This document shows, one piece after another, positions 15,044 to 23,427 of a stretch of DNA of 40,579 nt (within the stretch, counting starts at the first letter, position 1; each line of letters begins with the position of its first letter). A program made the position numbers and the translations under genes. The notes beneath the pieces are model-generated. The model was given only the letters and a program-made list of their open reading frames with translations, was not told the origin of the DNA and made no database searches. Origin of the DNA: Thermoleophilaceae bacterium (lineage in GTDB: Bacteria > Actinomycetota > Thermoleophilia > Solirubrobacterales > Thermoleophilaceae); the NCBI GenBank assembly GCA_030447905.1, contig JAUJNZ010000003.1, positions 43,799-84,377 of the forward strand. The letters run 5' to 3'.

Positions 15044-16144
15044 GTGCTCGAGGTCTTCGAGCCCTTCGACGGGGGCGTACCCGAGCAAGTCCTCGGGCTG
15101 TCGACCCGTCTGCGCCACTACGGGTGGGAGGCGGAAGTCGCCGGACCGGCGGGCTCACCGTGGCTGGCCGAGCTGCGCGACGCCGGGATCCCGGTGCATG
15201 AGCTGGGGTTTGCGCGCCTGCCTGGCCGGCGTGCCCTCGGCGCCGCCCAGGCGCTGCGGGCGCTCGATCGGTCTCGCGGCTACACGATCGTCCACGCCCA
15301 CTCGTCCATGGCGGGCGCGGTCACCCGGCTTGCGCTTCCGCATCGAGGGCGTCTCGTCTATACGCCCCACTGCTTTGCGTTCGCTGCGGGCTTCGGTGCC
15401 ACACAGCGGGGGCTCTACCGGGCGATCGAGCAGGCCCTTCTGACGCGGACCGCCGCCCTGATCGCCGCCTCGGCGTGGGAAGGCGACCAAGCTGTCCGCC
15501 TTCTGCGCGGAGCGGGCGACCGGACGCATGTCGTACACAACGGCGTGCGCGTGGCCTCGGGCGCCGAGCCAGATCCAGAGCTAGTCGCCTTCAAGCGCGC
15601 CGGCCCGCTGGCGGGCTTCCTCGGCAGGTTGGCGGAACAGAAGGACCCGGTGACGCTCGTTCGCGCCGCTGCCCTGCTGCATCGCCGGGGAGCCCTTCCC
15701 GGCCGGGTCGCCCTGGTCGGAAACGGCGACTTGGGGGCGGAGGTAGGTGGCGAGATCGAGCGGCTCGGCGTGGGTGACGCCGTCCGTGCCTTCCCGTTCC
15801 GGGGCTCGGTCGAGCGGTACCTGCGGGCGTTCGACCTCATGGTCGTGCCATCGCTCTGGGAGTCGTTGCCGATCGGCCTGCTCGAGGGCATGGCGTGCGA
15901 GCTACCGGTGCTCGCTTCCCGCGTCGGCGGCATCCCCGAGGCCGTCCTCGACGGCGTCAACGGCCGGTTGGTCGAGCCGGGCGACGCCGAGCAGCTGGCG
16001 GCTGTGCTCGGGGAGCTACTCGCCGATCCTGACCGGCTGGGTGAGTGGGGTCTCGCCGGCCGGCGGATCGCCAAAGAGCGCTTCTCGATAGACCGTATGG
16101 TCCGCCAGACCGCCGAGGTCTACGACGAGGTCGTCGAAGGGTAG
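15044..16144 (+). CDS. Glycosyltransferase family 4
   Basis: From GTG 15044 the product has 366 residues and begins directly with a GT-B strand (VLEVFEPFDGGVPEQVLGL). The N-terminal domain has IVHAHSSMAGAVTRLAL, and the C-terminal domain has the donor-binding features of GT4: GFLGRLAEQKDPVTLV, FPFRGSVERYLRAFDLMVVPS, and the E-x7-E region WESLPIGLLEGMACELPVLA. It probably adds a sugar to the lipid-linked intermediate made by the upstream transferase. The frame is open much further upstream (to 14513) but that is the previous gene in another frame, so an early start is rejected; a non-ATG start near 14987 is possible. The 3' end overlaps the convergent GT2 gene by 25 bases. Confidence 0.88.
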   Translation: MLEVFEPFDGGVPEQVLGLSTRLRHYGWEAEVAGPAGSPWLAELRDAGIPVHELGFARLPGRRALGAAQALRALDRSRGYTIVHAHSSMAGAVTRLALPHRGRLVYTPHCFAFAAGFGATQRGLYRAIEQALLTRTAALIAASAWEGDQAVRLLRGAGDRTHVVHNGVRVASGAEPDPELVAFKRAGPLAGFLGRLAEQKDPVTLVRAAALLHRRGALPGRVALVGNGDLGAEVGGEIERLGVGDAVRAFPFRGSVERYLRAFDLMVVPSLWESLPIGLLEGMACELPVLASRVGGIPEAVLDGVNGRLVEPGDAEQLAAVLGELLADPDRLGEWGLAGRRIAKERFSIDRMVRQTAEVYDEVVEG

Positions 16145-17190
16145 GGAGCGGCCGCCGCCGTCCCGGCTTGGCCACCCCCCATGGAGAACCTCAGGGAGGT
16201 CGCGCGCCGGTCGAGCGCCGCACGGAGCCCGCGCACGGGGGCAAGCTCGACGGGCCGACGCAGCGACGCCCCCGCCCGCCGGTAGGCGCCCCACTCGCGA
16301 AGCCCGCGCAGGCGACCTCGAAGCGGCGCCCACGAGCGGTCGCGGACGGCCACGAGCGCGATGTAGGCGAGGTCGTATCCGACCATGGCCGGCCCGTAGC
16401 GAAGCAGCTGGCGCCGGTGGGCGTTCTTGGCGAGGATCCGCACCCGCGCCCGCCCCACCCACCAGTACTTGAAGTCCGACACGTGCGAGGCCGTCCCCGC
16501 GTTCTCGTGGTACACGACGGCCCGAGGCGCGTAAACGGCTCGCCACCCGCCCATCCGGGCGCGCCAGGCGAGATCGACGTCGTCGAGCCCGAAGAAGAAG
16601 GACGGGTCGAAGCCGCCGACGGCGGTCAGCATCTCGCGCCGGTGTAGCGCCGCGCAGCCGTGGGCGCCGAAGACCTCGGTCGGCTCGCGCTCGCCCGCGC
16701 CGAGGGGCTGGCCGATCAGGCGTTCGGAGGAGACCCCGAGCCGGTCGACCACGACTCCGGCCGAGTTGATCGTGCCGGGAGCCCGGGCAAAGCGCATCTG
16801 CGCGGCCACCGACCCGATCCCCGGCTCGCGCCCGCCGACCTCCAGGAGCTCGGCGACGCCCGTAAGCTCGATCGTCGCGTCGTTGTTGAGCATGAGGAGC
16901 CACCGGCCACGCGAGCGCTCGAAGCCGGCCTGCATCGCCGCGGCGAAGCCGACGTTCTCGGGCAGCTTCAAGACCTCGAAGCCGCCGTCGCCCTCGAGCC
17001 GCTCGGCCGAGCCGTCCCCCGAGCCGTTGTCGATCACGACCAGCTCGGTCCCACCGTCGACTGACGCGAGGGCGGCCTCGAGCGACCTCAAGCAGGCCAG
17101 GGTCAGATCGGGACGCCGGTAATTCACGACGACGGCAGAAACGATGACCTCGCGTCGCTCGTGGCCCGCCGTCACGAGACGAGGGTACAC
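16120..17190 (-). CDS. Glycosyltransferase family 2 (rhamnosyltransferase-like)
   Basis: The 356-residue protein has the GT-A opening VSAVVVNYRRPDLTLACLRS, the nucleotide-binding acid pair in ELVVIDNGSGDGS, NVGFAAAMQAGFERS, the metal-binding LMLNNDATI block, and the acceptor-side GGFDPSFFFGLDDVDLAWRA motif characteristic of family 2 enzymes of the WbbL/rhamnosyl type. The C-terminal 100 residues are basic and helical. It should act at the inner face of the membrane on a polysaccharide precursor. It is convergent with the GT4 gene and overlaps its end. GTG starts at 17190 and 17175 are both possible; neither has a clear ribosome site. Confidence 0.9.
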   Translation of the reverse strand: MYPRLVTAGHERREVIVSAVVVNYRRPDLTLACLRSLEAALASVDGGTELVVIDNGSGDGSAERLEGDGGFEVLKLPENVGFAAAMQAGFERSRGRWLLMLNNDATIELTGVAELLEVGGREPGIGSVAAQMRFARAPGTINSAGVVVDRLGVSSERLIGQPLGAGEREPTEVFGAHGCAALHRREMLTAVGGFDPSFFFGLDDVDLAWRARMGGWRAVYAPRAVVYHENAGTASHVSDFKYWWVGRARVRILAKNAHRRQLLRYGPAMVGYDLAYIALVAVRDRSWAPLRGRLRGLREWGAYRRAGASLRRPVELAPVRGLRAALDRRATSLRFSMGGGQAGTAAAAPYPSTTSS

Positions 17191-17312
17191 CTCGACGTCC
17201 TGCCCGGAGCGTCGCAGGCCCGGAGGGCAACGCGTCTCGGATGGGCACGATCTCGAGGTTCGAAGCGCCTAGCCCGACTCCTCGTCGGCGGCGTAGACCC
17301 AGACGTCCGCCA

Positions 17313-17770
17313 TCACAGCGCCCGCAGCAGTCGCTCTCGCTCGAACTCCGTGACCTGCGAGTGGTAGACCGCCCCACTCCGCCCGGGCGTGATCGCATGT
17401 AGAGGTCGTGCCCTCCCGCCCCCAGCCGCAGAGTGAGCGCCAGTACGAGTTGCAGGCCGGGTCGGGTGAGGGCAGCTCGATCCGCGCCGCGGTCTCCTTG
17501 CTCGGCCGGTTCGAGGGCACCCGCACGAGGCACGGTCGCCCGAGCGCCGGGAGACCCGAAAGGTGAAGCAGAGCTCCGCCGCGCCGTCGAGCGCCTGACG
17601 CGGTGGGTAGTGCGGGTAGCCGTCGATCCCCCAACCCTCCTCGCGGGGCTCCTCGAGCTCCCAGACCGGAGATAGCTCAGGTCGAGCCGGCCAGGTCGAC
17701 CAACCAGAGCCGCACGGATCGCACCCCGCGCTCGCGGACGGTGCGTGTGAGGTAGTCGTAGTCGCGCGCT
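17313..17770 (-). pseudogene. Decayed glutamine synthetase-like gene
   Basis: On the minus strand pieces of a glutamine synthetase are readable in different frames. Near 17767-17680 stands ARDYDYLTRTVRERGVRSVR then LWLVDLAGS before a stop, like the family's N-terminus (LRTVEERGIRFVRLWF). From about 17535 VRVPSNRPSKETAARIE then LPSPDPACN match the ATP/glutamate-site block ending in SPDP(A/S)CNPY. The tail reads VYHSQVTEFERERLLRAL with the stop at 17313-17315, matching the usual C-terminus. The central catalytic domain is missing and at least two frameshifts occur, so this is dead. The piece GIDGYPHYPPRQALDGA between them is not recognised. Confidence 0.65.
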
Positions 17771-17817
17771 GAGCCGAGCGGAGAGCGACCCGGTCGAAGC
17801 GAGCGGCCCGCGCCCGA

Positions 17818-18561
17818 TTAGGCCGCGCCCGACCCCGGGCCGCCGTCCGACTTCTGCGGGGCGGGAGTCCCGAGGGTGTGCAGCAGGTTCTCGACCTGAC
17901 GCACGCCCTCGACCTTCTGGGCGGCCGCCGCGAGGTCACCCACCTCCTTCTCGCTCCCGACCTGCCCGCGCAGCGAGACGACGCCGTTCTCGGCCATGAC
18001 GTTCACCGCGCCCTTCGAGGCTGGGCGGTCGCGGAAGATCTCGCTCTCGACCTTGCGCGCGAGCGCCGGGTCGTTGAGGCGGACCTCGGCCGGAGGGCGA
18101 TCCTCTCCGGCGCCCGCCTCGTGGGCCACGCCCTCGGCGACTCCCTCCGCATAGCGAGCCTTGCGCTCGGCCTCCCGCTGGCCGCGCCGCAGAAGCTTTC
18201 CGGCCTTGTCGGTGAGGATCGTGCGGCGGCGCTTGCCGTTCTCGGGGTCGAGGAGGTAGGTGCCTAGCGCGGCCACGGCGCCGGTGGCGACGAGCCGCAT
18301 GCGCCCGGGGCGCCGCCGACCGGTCACCTTGAGCGCCTTGGCGCCGCCGCGACCACCGGCCTTGGCCACCTTGCCCTTGGCCCAGAGCGCCGTTCCGCGC
18401 CGAGCGGACCGTCCGACCAGGCCGGCGGCGCGCTTGGTGGCGCGCGGGTGGCGCGCGGCGTGCTTCGCTGCGCTTCGGGCGGCGCGGGTTGCAGTACGGG
18501 GACTACGTGCGGCGAGCTTGGCGGCGCGGCGCTTGGACTTGGGGGCGCTTGACTTGGCCAT
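17818..18561 (-). CDS. BON-domain protein with Lys/Ala/Arg-rich N-terminus
   Basis: ATG 18561 has AAGGAGG upstream. The 247-residue product starts with about 85 residues of Ala, Arg and Lys in short repeats (KLAARSPRTATRAARSAAKH), like histone H1 tails. Next come a hydrophobic segment (LVATGAVAALGTYLLDPENG) and a basic helix. The last 90 residues hold a BON domain: LARKVESEIFRD, AVNVMAENGVVSLRGQVGS and VEGVRQVENLLHTLG. BON domains bind phospholipid or other envelope components. The hydrophobic segment followed by DPENGKRRR is seen in YtxH-like envelope proteins. The basic N-terminus would face the cytoplasm and could touch nucleic acid. Role unknown; the gene stands alone after the carboxypeptidase. 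Confidence 0.8.
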   Translation of the reverse strand: MAKSSAPKSKRRAAKLAARSPRTATRAARSAAKHAARHPRATKRAAGLVGRSARRGTALWAKGKVAKAGGRGGAKALKVTGRRRPGRMRLVATGAVAALGTYLLDPENGKRRRTILTDKAGKLLRRGQREAERKARYAEGVAEGVAHEAGAGEDRPPAEVRLNDPALARKVESEIFRDRPASKGAVNVMAENGVVSLRGQVGSEKEVGDLAAAAQKVEGVRQVENLLHTLGTPAPQKSDGGPGSGAA

Positions 18562-18665
18562 GGCCGTGGTCCTCCTTGCAGACGGTGGGGCGAGCGCGGC
18601 GGGCGGCCGAGCGGCGCGTGCCCGCGATCCCTCGCCAAATGGCGCCTACCCGCAAGAGCAGACGA

Positions 18666-19700
18666 CTAACCCCGCCCCGGCGACCGACTACGGCGCGCCT
18701 GACCACGGGCCGCTCCAAAGGCTCGATCGAAGATGCGCTTGGCCTGGCCTCCGGTGTCGCGTGAGTCGAGCAGCACCAGCCCGAGCGTGCGCCCGCGCCG
18801 GCGCACCACCCCGACGTACGTGCTTCCCGCGCGCTCGGTGTAGCCGGTCTTGAGCCCGATCGTGCCCCTGTAGCGCAGTCGCAGCAGCGGGTTCGTGCTG
18901 TTGAGGAAGAGCTTGCCGCCAGCGATCGGGAACGGGATCGCGGCCTCGCGCTTGCGGACGATCCGCGCGATCCGCGGCTCCTCGAGCGCCAGGCGGGTCA
19001 GCGCGGCGAGGTCGGCGGCGCAGGATCGGTCTCCGCCCTCGAGGCCGTAGGCCGAGGAGAAGTGCGTACAGCGCAGGCCGAGCCGCGCGGCGCGGCGGTT
19101 CATGAGACCGACGAAGGCGCGCTCCGAGCCGGCGATGTGATCTGCGAGCGCGATCGCCGCGTCGTTGCCCGACACGAGCATCATGCCGTGCAGTAGCGCC
19201 TCGACCGGCACGCGCCGCCCGCGGGGAAGGACGCCGACTCCCGAGCCCGAGTAGCGCAGCGCGGCCCTCGTGACCTTGGCCTTCTCGCGCGGCGAGGTGC
19301 GGTCGACCACGATCAGGGCCGACATGATCTTGGTCAGGCTGGCTATGGGTACGACGTCGCGCGGGCGCCGGCTCCACAGCGCCTCGCCCCTTTCGAGGTC
19401 GAACAGCATTCCGGCCCGCGGAGGGTCCTTGAGCCGAGGGCGGACCGAGTTCTCGGGCGGGAGGGTGACCGCGGGCGCCAGCGACGCGCGCTGCCCCGGG
19501 GACGGAACGGGGGGAGGGACGGCCCGTCCGGCGGTCGCCACGGTGGGGCTGTCGAGCTTGCGCGCGAGACCGCGGCCGTCGTTGAGGGCGACGAAGGCGA
19601 CACCCGCCGCCACGACCAGGACCACGAGTGCGGCTACGACCACGCCGACCCTACCGCGGAAACCCCGGCGCTCCCTTCCTCCGGTCAGCGGGCTCGTCAT
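18666..19700 (-). CDS. D-alanyl-D-alanine carboxypeptidase (S11 penicillin-binding protein)
   Basis: The 344-residue protein has one N-terminal membrane helix (residues 18-38), a proline-rich linker and an S11 peptidase domain. All three active-site motifs are present: SLTK with nucleophile Ser121 and Lys124, SGN at 177-179 and KTG at 284-286. It trims the terminal D-alanine of peptidoglycan pentapeptides outside the membrane, regulating cross-linking. The ATG at 19700 overlaps the stop of the preceding 39-codon ORF (ATGA), showing translational coupling with that ORF and the rhomboid gene. The C-terminal amphipathic anchor of PBP5 is absent, so the N-terminal helix is the only anchor seen. 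Confidence 0.93.
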   Translation of the reverse strand: MTSPLTGGRERRGFRGRVGVVVAALVVLVVAAGVAFVALNDGRGLARKLDSPTVATAGRAVPPPVPSPGQRASLAPAVTLPPENSVRPRLKDPPRAGMLFDLERGEALWSRRPRDVVPIASLTKIMSALIVVDRTSPREKAKVTRAALRYSGSGVGVLPRGRRVPVEALLHGMMLVSGNDAAIALADHIAGSERAFVGLMNRRAARLGLRCTHFSSAYGLEGGDRSCAADLAALTRLALEEPRIARIVRKREAAIPFPIAGGKLFLNSTNPLLRLRYRGTIGLKTGYTERAGSTYVGVVRRRGRTLGLVLLDSRDTGGQAKRIFDRAFGAARGQARRSRSPGRG

Positions 19701-19816
19701 GGCTGCTCCGTGCGCCCGAGCGCGCGGAGGCCGCCGAATACGGCGAGCGCCGGTTTGGCGGCCGCCAACACGACCAGGAAGGCGAGCGTGAGGATGTTGA
19801 CGAAGTCGCGACCCAT
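19697..19816 (-). CDS. 39-residue single-span membrane peptide coupled to rhomboid and carboxypeptidase genes
   Basis: The ATG (19816-19814) overlaps the rhomboid stop as TGATG, and its own stop overlaps the start of the carboxypeptidase gene as ATGA. The product has one hydrophobic helix (ILTLAFLVVLAAAKPALAVF), a short acidic/polar N-terminus and a basic C-terminus. Both overlaps are typical of genes translated by re-initiation, which is the main evidence that this tiny ORF is real. No family is recognised. It could assist the rhomboid protease or the carboxypeptidase in the membrane, or simply transmit ribosomes between them. Confidence 0.6.
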   Translation of the reverse strand: MGRDFVNILTLAFLVVLAAAKPALAVFGGLRALGRTEQP

Positions 19817-20586
19817 CAGTAGACCGGCAGGCGCTGGCGCTCGATGTAGTCGTCGTGCGGGCGATCGGCGAAGAGCTTGATCAGCATGAGACCGAACACG
19901 AAACCGCCGATATGCGCGAAGTAGGCGACGCCGCCGCCCTGCGCGACGGGTTGGGCGAGCTCCGCCGTCCCGTACAGAAGCTGAAGCAGGAACCATAGCC
20001 CGAGCACGAGCAGGGCGGGCAGCTCGACGAAGGTAAAGATGATGACGATGAAGATCGCCGTGATCACCCGCGCACGCGGGTAGAGGAGCGCATAGCCGCC
20101 GAGTACCGCCGCCACCGCACCGCTCGCACCGATGGTGGGCGCGGGTGAGCTCGGATCGATCACGGTCTGCGCGCCGAGCGCGATCAGGCCCCCGGCGAGG
20201 TAGAAGGCGACGAATCGCAGACGGCCCATCGAGTCCTCGACGTTGTTGCCGAAGATCCACAGGAAGAGCATGTTGCCGAGCAGGTGCAGCAAGCCCCCGT
20301 GCATGAACATCGAGGTGAAGAGCGTGAGGATGGTCGGCGCCTGGCCCGAGCCCTGTCCCCGCCCGCAGGCGATCTCTTGTCCGCGCGCGGCGCACTGCTC
20401 GCCCGGGTGCGTTATCTCGAACGGGATCGCGCCGAACTCGATCACCCGCCCCTCGTCGATCGAGGCGCCCGCGAGCGAGAGCCGCGCCTCCTCGAACCCG
20501 AAGAACACGAGCACGTTGGCGACGATGATCGCCACCGTCAGGTACGGGAAGCGACGCGTCGGGATGTTGTCCTTCAGAGGAAACAC
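19816..20586 (-). CDS. Rhomboid-family intramembrane serine protease
   Basis: The 256-residue product has six or seven hydrophobic helices. The first helix follows a short basic N-terminus. The loop before helix two includes a two-Cys insertion (CAARGQEIACG). Helix two carries MHGGLLHLLGNMLFLWIFGN. The catalytic dyad is Ser155 in GASGAVAAVLGGY and His225 in AHIGGFVFGL. It cleaves transmembrane substrates inside the bilayer. GTG 20586 is used as start. It follows lipA by 48 bases and is coupled to a micro-membrane ORF and a carboxypeptidase gene, so it may belong to a long lipB-to-carboxypeptidase transcript. Substrates are unknown. Confidence 0.92.
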   Translation of the reverse strand: MFPLKDNIPTRRFPYLTVAIIVANVLVFFGFEEARLSLAGASIDEGRVIEFGAIPFEITHPGEQCAARGQEIACGRGQGSGQAPTILTLFTSMFMHGGLLHLLGNMLFLWIFGNNVEDSMGRLRFVAFYLAGGLIALGAQTVIDPSSPAPTIGASGAVAAVLGGYALLYPRARVITAIFIVIIFTFVELPALLVLGLWFLLQLLYGTAELAQPVAQGGGVAYFAHIGGFVFGLMLIKLFADRPHDDYIERQRLPVY

Positions 20587-20634
20587 GGACGGCCGGCGAG
20601 CCTAGCTCGCGCACGAGGTCGGGAGACGTGCGCG

Positions 20635-21600
20635 CTAGCGCGCTGCGGCCTGTTCGAGCGTCTGCTCGGCGTGGTAGCTCGAGCGCACGAGCGGCCCCGC
20701 GGCGACCGACTCGAAGCCGAGCGCGTAGGCCTCCCGCTCGAGCTGAGCGAACTCGTCGGGGTGCCAGTAGCGGACGACGGGCAGGTGGTTCTCGGTGGGT
20801 CGCAGGTACTGGCCGACGGTGAGCACCTGCACGTCGTGCTCGCGGAGGATCCCGAAGGCTTCGACCAGCTCGTCCATCGACTCGCCGAGCCCGGTCATGA
20901 GCCCGGACTTGGTGACGACCTCTTCGCCGCCCATCTGCTTGGCGTTTCGAAGCACCCGGCACGAGCGCAGGAACTTCGAGCCTCGCCGGGCGAGCGGATA
21001 CAGGCGTGGCACAGTCTCCACGTTGTGGTTGAAGACGTCGGGGCGTTCGGCGATCACGCGCGCGAGGGGCATCTCCTGGCCGCGGAAGTCGGGGGTGAGC
21101 ACCTCGACCTTGGTTCCCGGCGACTGCTTTCGGATCGAGCGGATCGTCCCCACGAACCCGCGCGATCCGAGGTCCGGGAGGTCGTCGCGGTCGACGCTCG
21201 TTACCACGGCGTGGCGCAACCCCATCCGCTTGACCGACTGGGCGACGCGCAGGGGCTCGAGCGGATCGTCGTGCGTGGGCTTGCCGGTCTTCACGTTGCA
21301 GAAGCCGCAGCGGCGCGTGCAGGTGTCGCCGAGGATCATGAACGTCGCGGTGCCGCGCTGCCAGCACTCGCCGATGTTTGGACACGCGGCCTCCTCGCAG
21401 ACCGTGTTGAGCTCCTGCCCGTCGATCAGGCGCTTGAGCTCGCGAAAGCGCTCGCCGCCGGGCGCGGGAACCTTGAACCACGGCGGCTTGCGCTCGCGGA
21501 AGGGCCGCACATCGCCCATGTCGAGCACGCGCGCGCCACCGGGGTTCGAGCGGGAGCGCGTGGCGGCGCTGGCGGGCGGGCGGGCGGGCGGCGCGCTCAT
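20635..21600 (-). CDS. lipA: Lipoyl synthase
   Basis: This 321-residue radical SAM enzyme inserts two sulfur atoms into protein-bound octanoyl groups to form lipoyl cofactor. Both [4Fe-4S] sites are visible: the auxiliary cluster cysteines C68, C73 and C79 (CEEAACPNIGEC) and the radical SAM cysteines C94, C98 and C101 (CTRRCGFC). The C-terminal serine ligand motif RSSYHA is also present. The ATG overlaps the lipB stop (21597-21600), so both are cotranslated. The E2 gene 4 kb away encodes a substrate. The stop codon sits in the centre of a perfect 14-base palindrome (20630-20643). Confidence 0.97.
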   Translation of the reverse strand: MSAPPARPPASAATRSRSNPGGARVLDMGDVRPFRERKPPWFKVPAPGGERFRELKRLIDGQELNTVCEEAACPNIGECWQRGTATFMILGDTCTRRCGFCNVKTGKPTHDDPLEPLRVAQSVKRMGLRHAVVTSVDRDDLPDLGSRGFVGTIRSIRKQSPGTKVEVLTPDFRGQEMPLARVIAERPDVFNHNVETVPRLYPLARRGSKFLRSCRVLRNAKQMGGEEVVTKSGLMTGLGESMDELVEAFGILREHDVQVLTVGQYLRPTENHLPVVRYWHPDEFAQLEREAYALGFESVAAGPLVRSSYHAEQTLEQAAAR

Positions 21601-22373
21601 CCGTGTACTGCCTCAGCTAATGGGGGCGCGGCACGGGTCGCCGCGGCGGCCTCCGCCCGCGCTCGGAGCCGCTCGAGCGACACGAGCCGCTGCCGGTGCC
21701 CGAGCTCTTCGGCGAGCCGCCAGGCCACCCGGCGGCCAAAGCACCGCACACCGCCCTCGCTGCGGCCGGTCTCGCGGGCCAGCGAGGTCATGCGCACGCC
21801 GTCGATGCCGCAGGGCACGACCCATTCGAACGGCTGCAGGTCGCAGTCGACGTTGACGGCGAAGCCGTGCGTCGTCACGCCCTTCTGCACGTGCACGCCG
21901 ATCGAGCCGATCTTGCGTTCCCCGACCCAGACCCCCGTAAGCCCGTCGCGGACCTCGGCGGCGACGCCCTCGTCGGCCAGCGCGGCGATCAGCGCGCGTT
22001 CGAGCGTGCGAACGTAGTCGAGCACGTCGCGGACCGCGACGATCGGATAGCCGACCAGCTGGCCCGGCCCGTGGTAGGTCACCTTCCCGCCGCGGTCGCA
22101 CTCGGCGATCTCGATGCCCCGCGTGCCGTACCACTCCTCGCTCATCGGTAGATCGCCCGGGCCGGTGCGGCGTCCCTTGGTGTAGACGGGCGGGTGCTCG
22201 AGCAGGAGCAGGGTGTCGGCGATCGCGCCCGCCTGGCGCGCGGCCCGAAGGCGCTCCTGGAGGTGGACGCCCTCGAGGTAGGGAACGCGGCCGGCGCGGG
22301 TGGTCCACAGCTCGGGGCGCACCGGCCTGGAGGTGGGCGGTCCTGCGCGGCGCGGAGCGAGCGTGGCGGCCAT
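21597..22373 (-). CDS. lipB: Octanoyl-ACP:protein N-octanoyltransferase
   Basis: The 258-residue protein carries the lipoate transferase fold: LLLLEHPPVYTKGRR, the conserved GGKVTYHGPGQLVGYP motif, GVWVGERKIGSIGVHV with catalytic Lys154, THGFAVNVDCDL, and the catalytic Cys188 in PCGIDGVRMTSL. It moves octanoate from acyl carrier protein to the lipoyl-domain lysine of E2 and GcvH proteins, supplying LipA. The C-terminal 50 residues are an alanine/arginine-rich extension. It overlaps lipA by four bases and probably heads the operon. The first 20 residues are low-complexity, so a later start is possible. Confidence 0.96.
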   Translation of the reverse strand: MAATLAPRRAGPPTSRPVRPELWTTRAGRVPYLEGVHLQERLRAARQAGAIADTLLLLEHPPVYTKGRRTGPGDLPMSEEWYGTRGIEIAECDRGGKVTYHGPGQLVGYPIVAVRDVLDYVRTLERALIAALADEGVAAEVRDGLTGVWVGERKIGSIGVHVQKGVTTHGFAVNVDCDLQPFEWVVPCGIDGVRMTSLARETGRSEGGVRCFGRRVAWRLAEELGHRQRLVSLERLRARAEAAAATRAAPPLAEAVHG

Positions 22374-22456
22374 CGGTTCGACTCCGATGCTACCGGCCCG
22401 AGTGATCGCCCCGCGCCCGCCCGAGCGCGTGCGGACGGCTAGTAGTCTCGAAGGCC

Positions 22457-23119
22457 ATGGCTCGGGATAGGCGGGTCTGGGCGAGTCGGCTGCGCTGGCG
22501 CCTGCGGGGGGGCACGCAGTGGCCGACCTTCGCGGTCGTCACCGTGGGCAACGGCCTGCTCCTTCACTACCTGCCGCCGCTGACCACCGGCTTCGAGGTG
22601 ATACCGGGAATCATCATCGCCACCTTCGGGAACCTCTTCCTCATCGGCGCGGTAGCCCCCTGGATCGCGCGGCGGATCAGGGCCCGGCAGGCGGCCGCCG
22701 GCGCGCCCGAGCCCTCCTCACCCAACGGTGCCGGCGCCGTCGCCCCGCGCCAGCCTCCATACGAGGTCGTGCTCGACCGCGCCGCCACCGGCCTGCTCCT
22801 CGCCGGCGTTGTAGGGCTGCTCGCCGCCGGCCTCGCCTCCCAGCCGCTGATCGTCTCCGAGACCGAGGCGACCGAGCAAAACGCGCAGGCGGTGCGCGGA
22901 TGGGTGCTCGCGCACGGTACCTCCGAGCAGCGCCGCAACATCGACACCGCGAACACCATCCGGCTCTCCGACGGCTACTTCCGGACCTGCCTGGCCTCCG
23001 ACGACCGCCGGCGGGTCTCGTGCCTGTTCGTCGACACCAACCGCCGGCCGCCTGAGCTCCGCGAGGACACGAGCCCCACCCCGAACCAGGACTACGTGGG
23101 CCGAAGCGGGTCCTACTAG
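22457..23119 (+). CDS. Membrane protein of unknown function
   Basis: The 220-residue product has hydrophobic helices at about residues 25-45 and 47-70 and another at 110-130, with a proline-rich cytoplasmic linker between. The C-terminal 90 residues, predicted outside, are soluble and hold two Cys (RTCLASDDRRRVSCLF) that could form a disulfide. The pattern is consistent with a small envelope protein. I recognise no family. It is divergent from lipB with about 80 bases between. Codon use resembles the neighbours, so it is very likely translated. Confidence 0.7.
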   Translation: MARDRRVWASRLRWRLRGGTQWPTFAVVTVGNGLLLHYLPPLTTGFEVIPGIIIATFGNLFLIGAVAPWIARRIRARQAAAGAPEPSSPNGAGAVAPRQPPYEVVLDRAATGLLLAGVVGLLAAGLASQPLIVSETEATEQNAQAVRGWVLAHGTSEQRRNIDTANTIRLSDGYFRTCLASDDRRRVSCLFVDTNRRPPELREDTSPTPNQDYVGRSGSY

Positions 23120-23228
23120 CCGAAGCGCTGGCCTCAACGTTCCCAAGAGCGCGACCGCAGCAACGCCTAACCGTCGAGAGCGACGGTGCGGGAGCGTAGA
23201 AACCCGGCCAGGGGCCGATAGTGAGGGC

Positions 23229-23387
23229 ATGGATAAAACGGCCCCCACCTATACCGCCTGCGTCTGCGGACGCTGCCGAACGCTCGTGCCCGTCCTCCGG
23301 CTCTTCGGAGTGCGCTCCCAGTGCCCCCGCTGCGGGAGCCCGGAGCTGAAGCCGCTCCCCAGCGGCAAAGAGCCGCCGTTGCGCTAG
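23229..23387 (+). CDS. 52-residue zinc-ribbon protein
   Basis: ATG 23229 opens 52 codons. The product has a four-Cys zinc ribbon: a first knuckle CVCGRC and a second knuckle CPRCGSPEL about 20 residues later, with a hydrophobic strand between (LVPVLRLFGV). GATAGTGAGGGC precedes the start, giving a fair ribosome site (GAGG). The cysteine spacing and codon-position GC pattern support a real gene. Small ribbons of this type bind nucleic acid or serve as metal-holding subunits. It lies 40 bases before the enolase-superfamily gene on the same strand and may be cotranscribed with it. Confidence 0.65.
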   Translation: MDKTAPTYTACVCGRCRTLVPVLRLFGVRSQCPRCGSPELKPLPSGKEPPLR

Positions 23388-23427
23388 TCGTCTCGCCGGG
23401 AGGCCGGCGTTATGGTGACGACCGGCC

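Noticed and set aside
20630-20643. Perfect 14-base palindrome over the lipA stop codon as a regulatory site or terminator
   Set aside because: Simple GCGC alternation around a TAG is easily met by chance at this GC, and there is no loop or T-tract.
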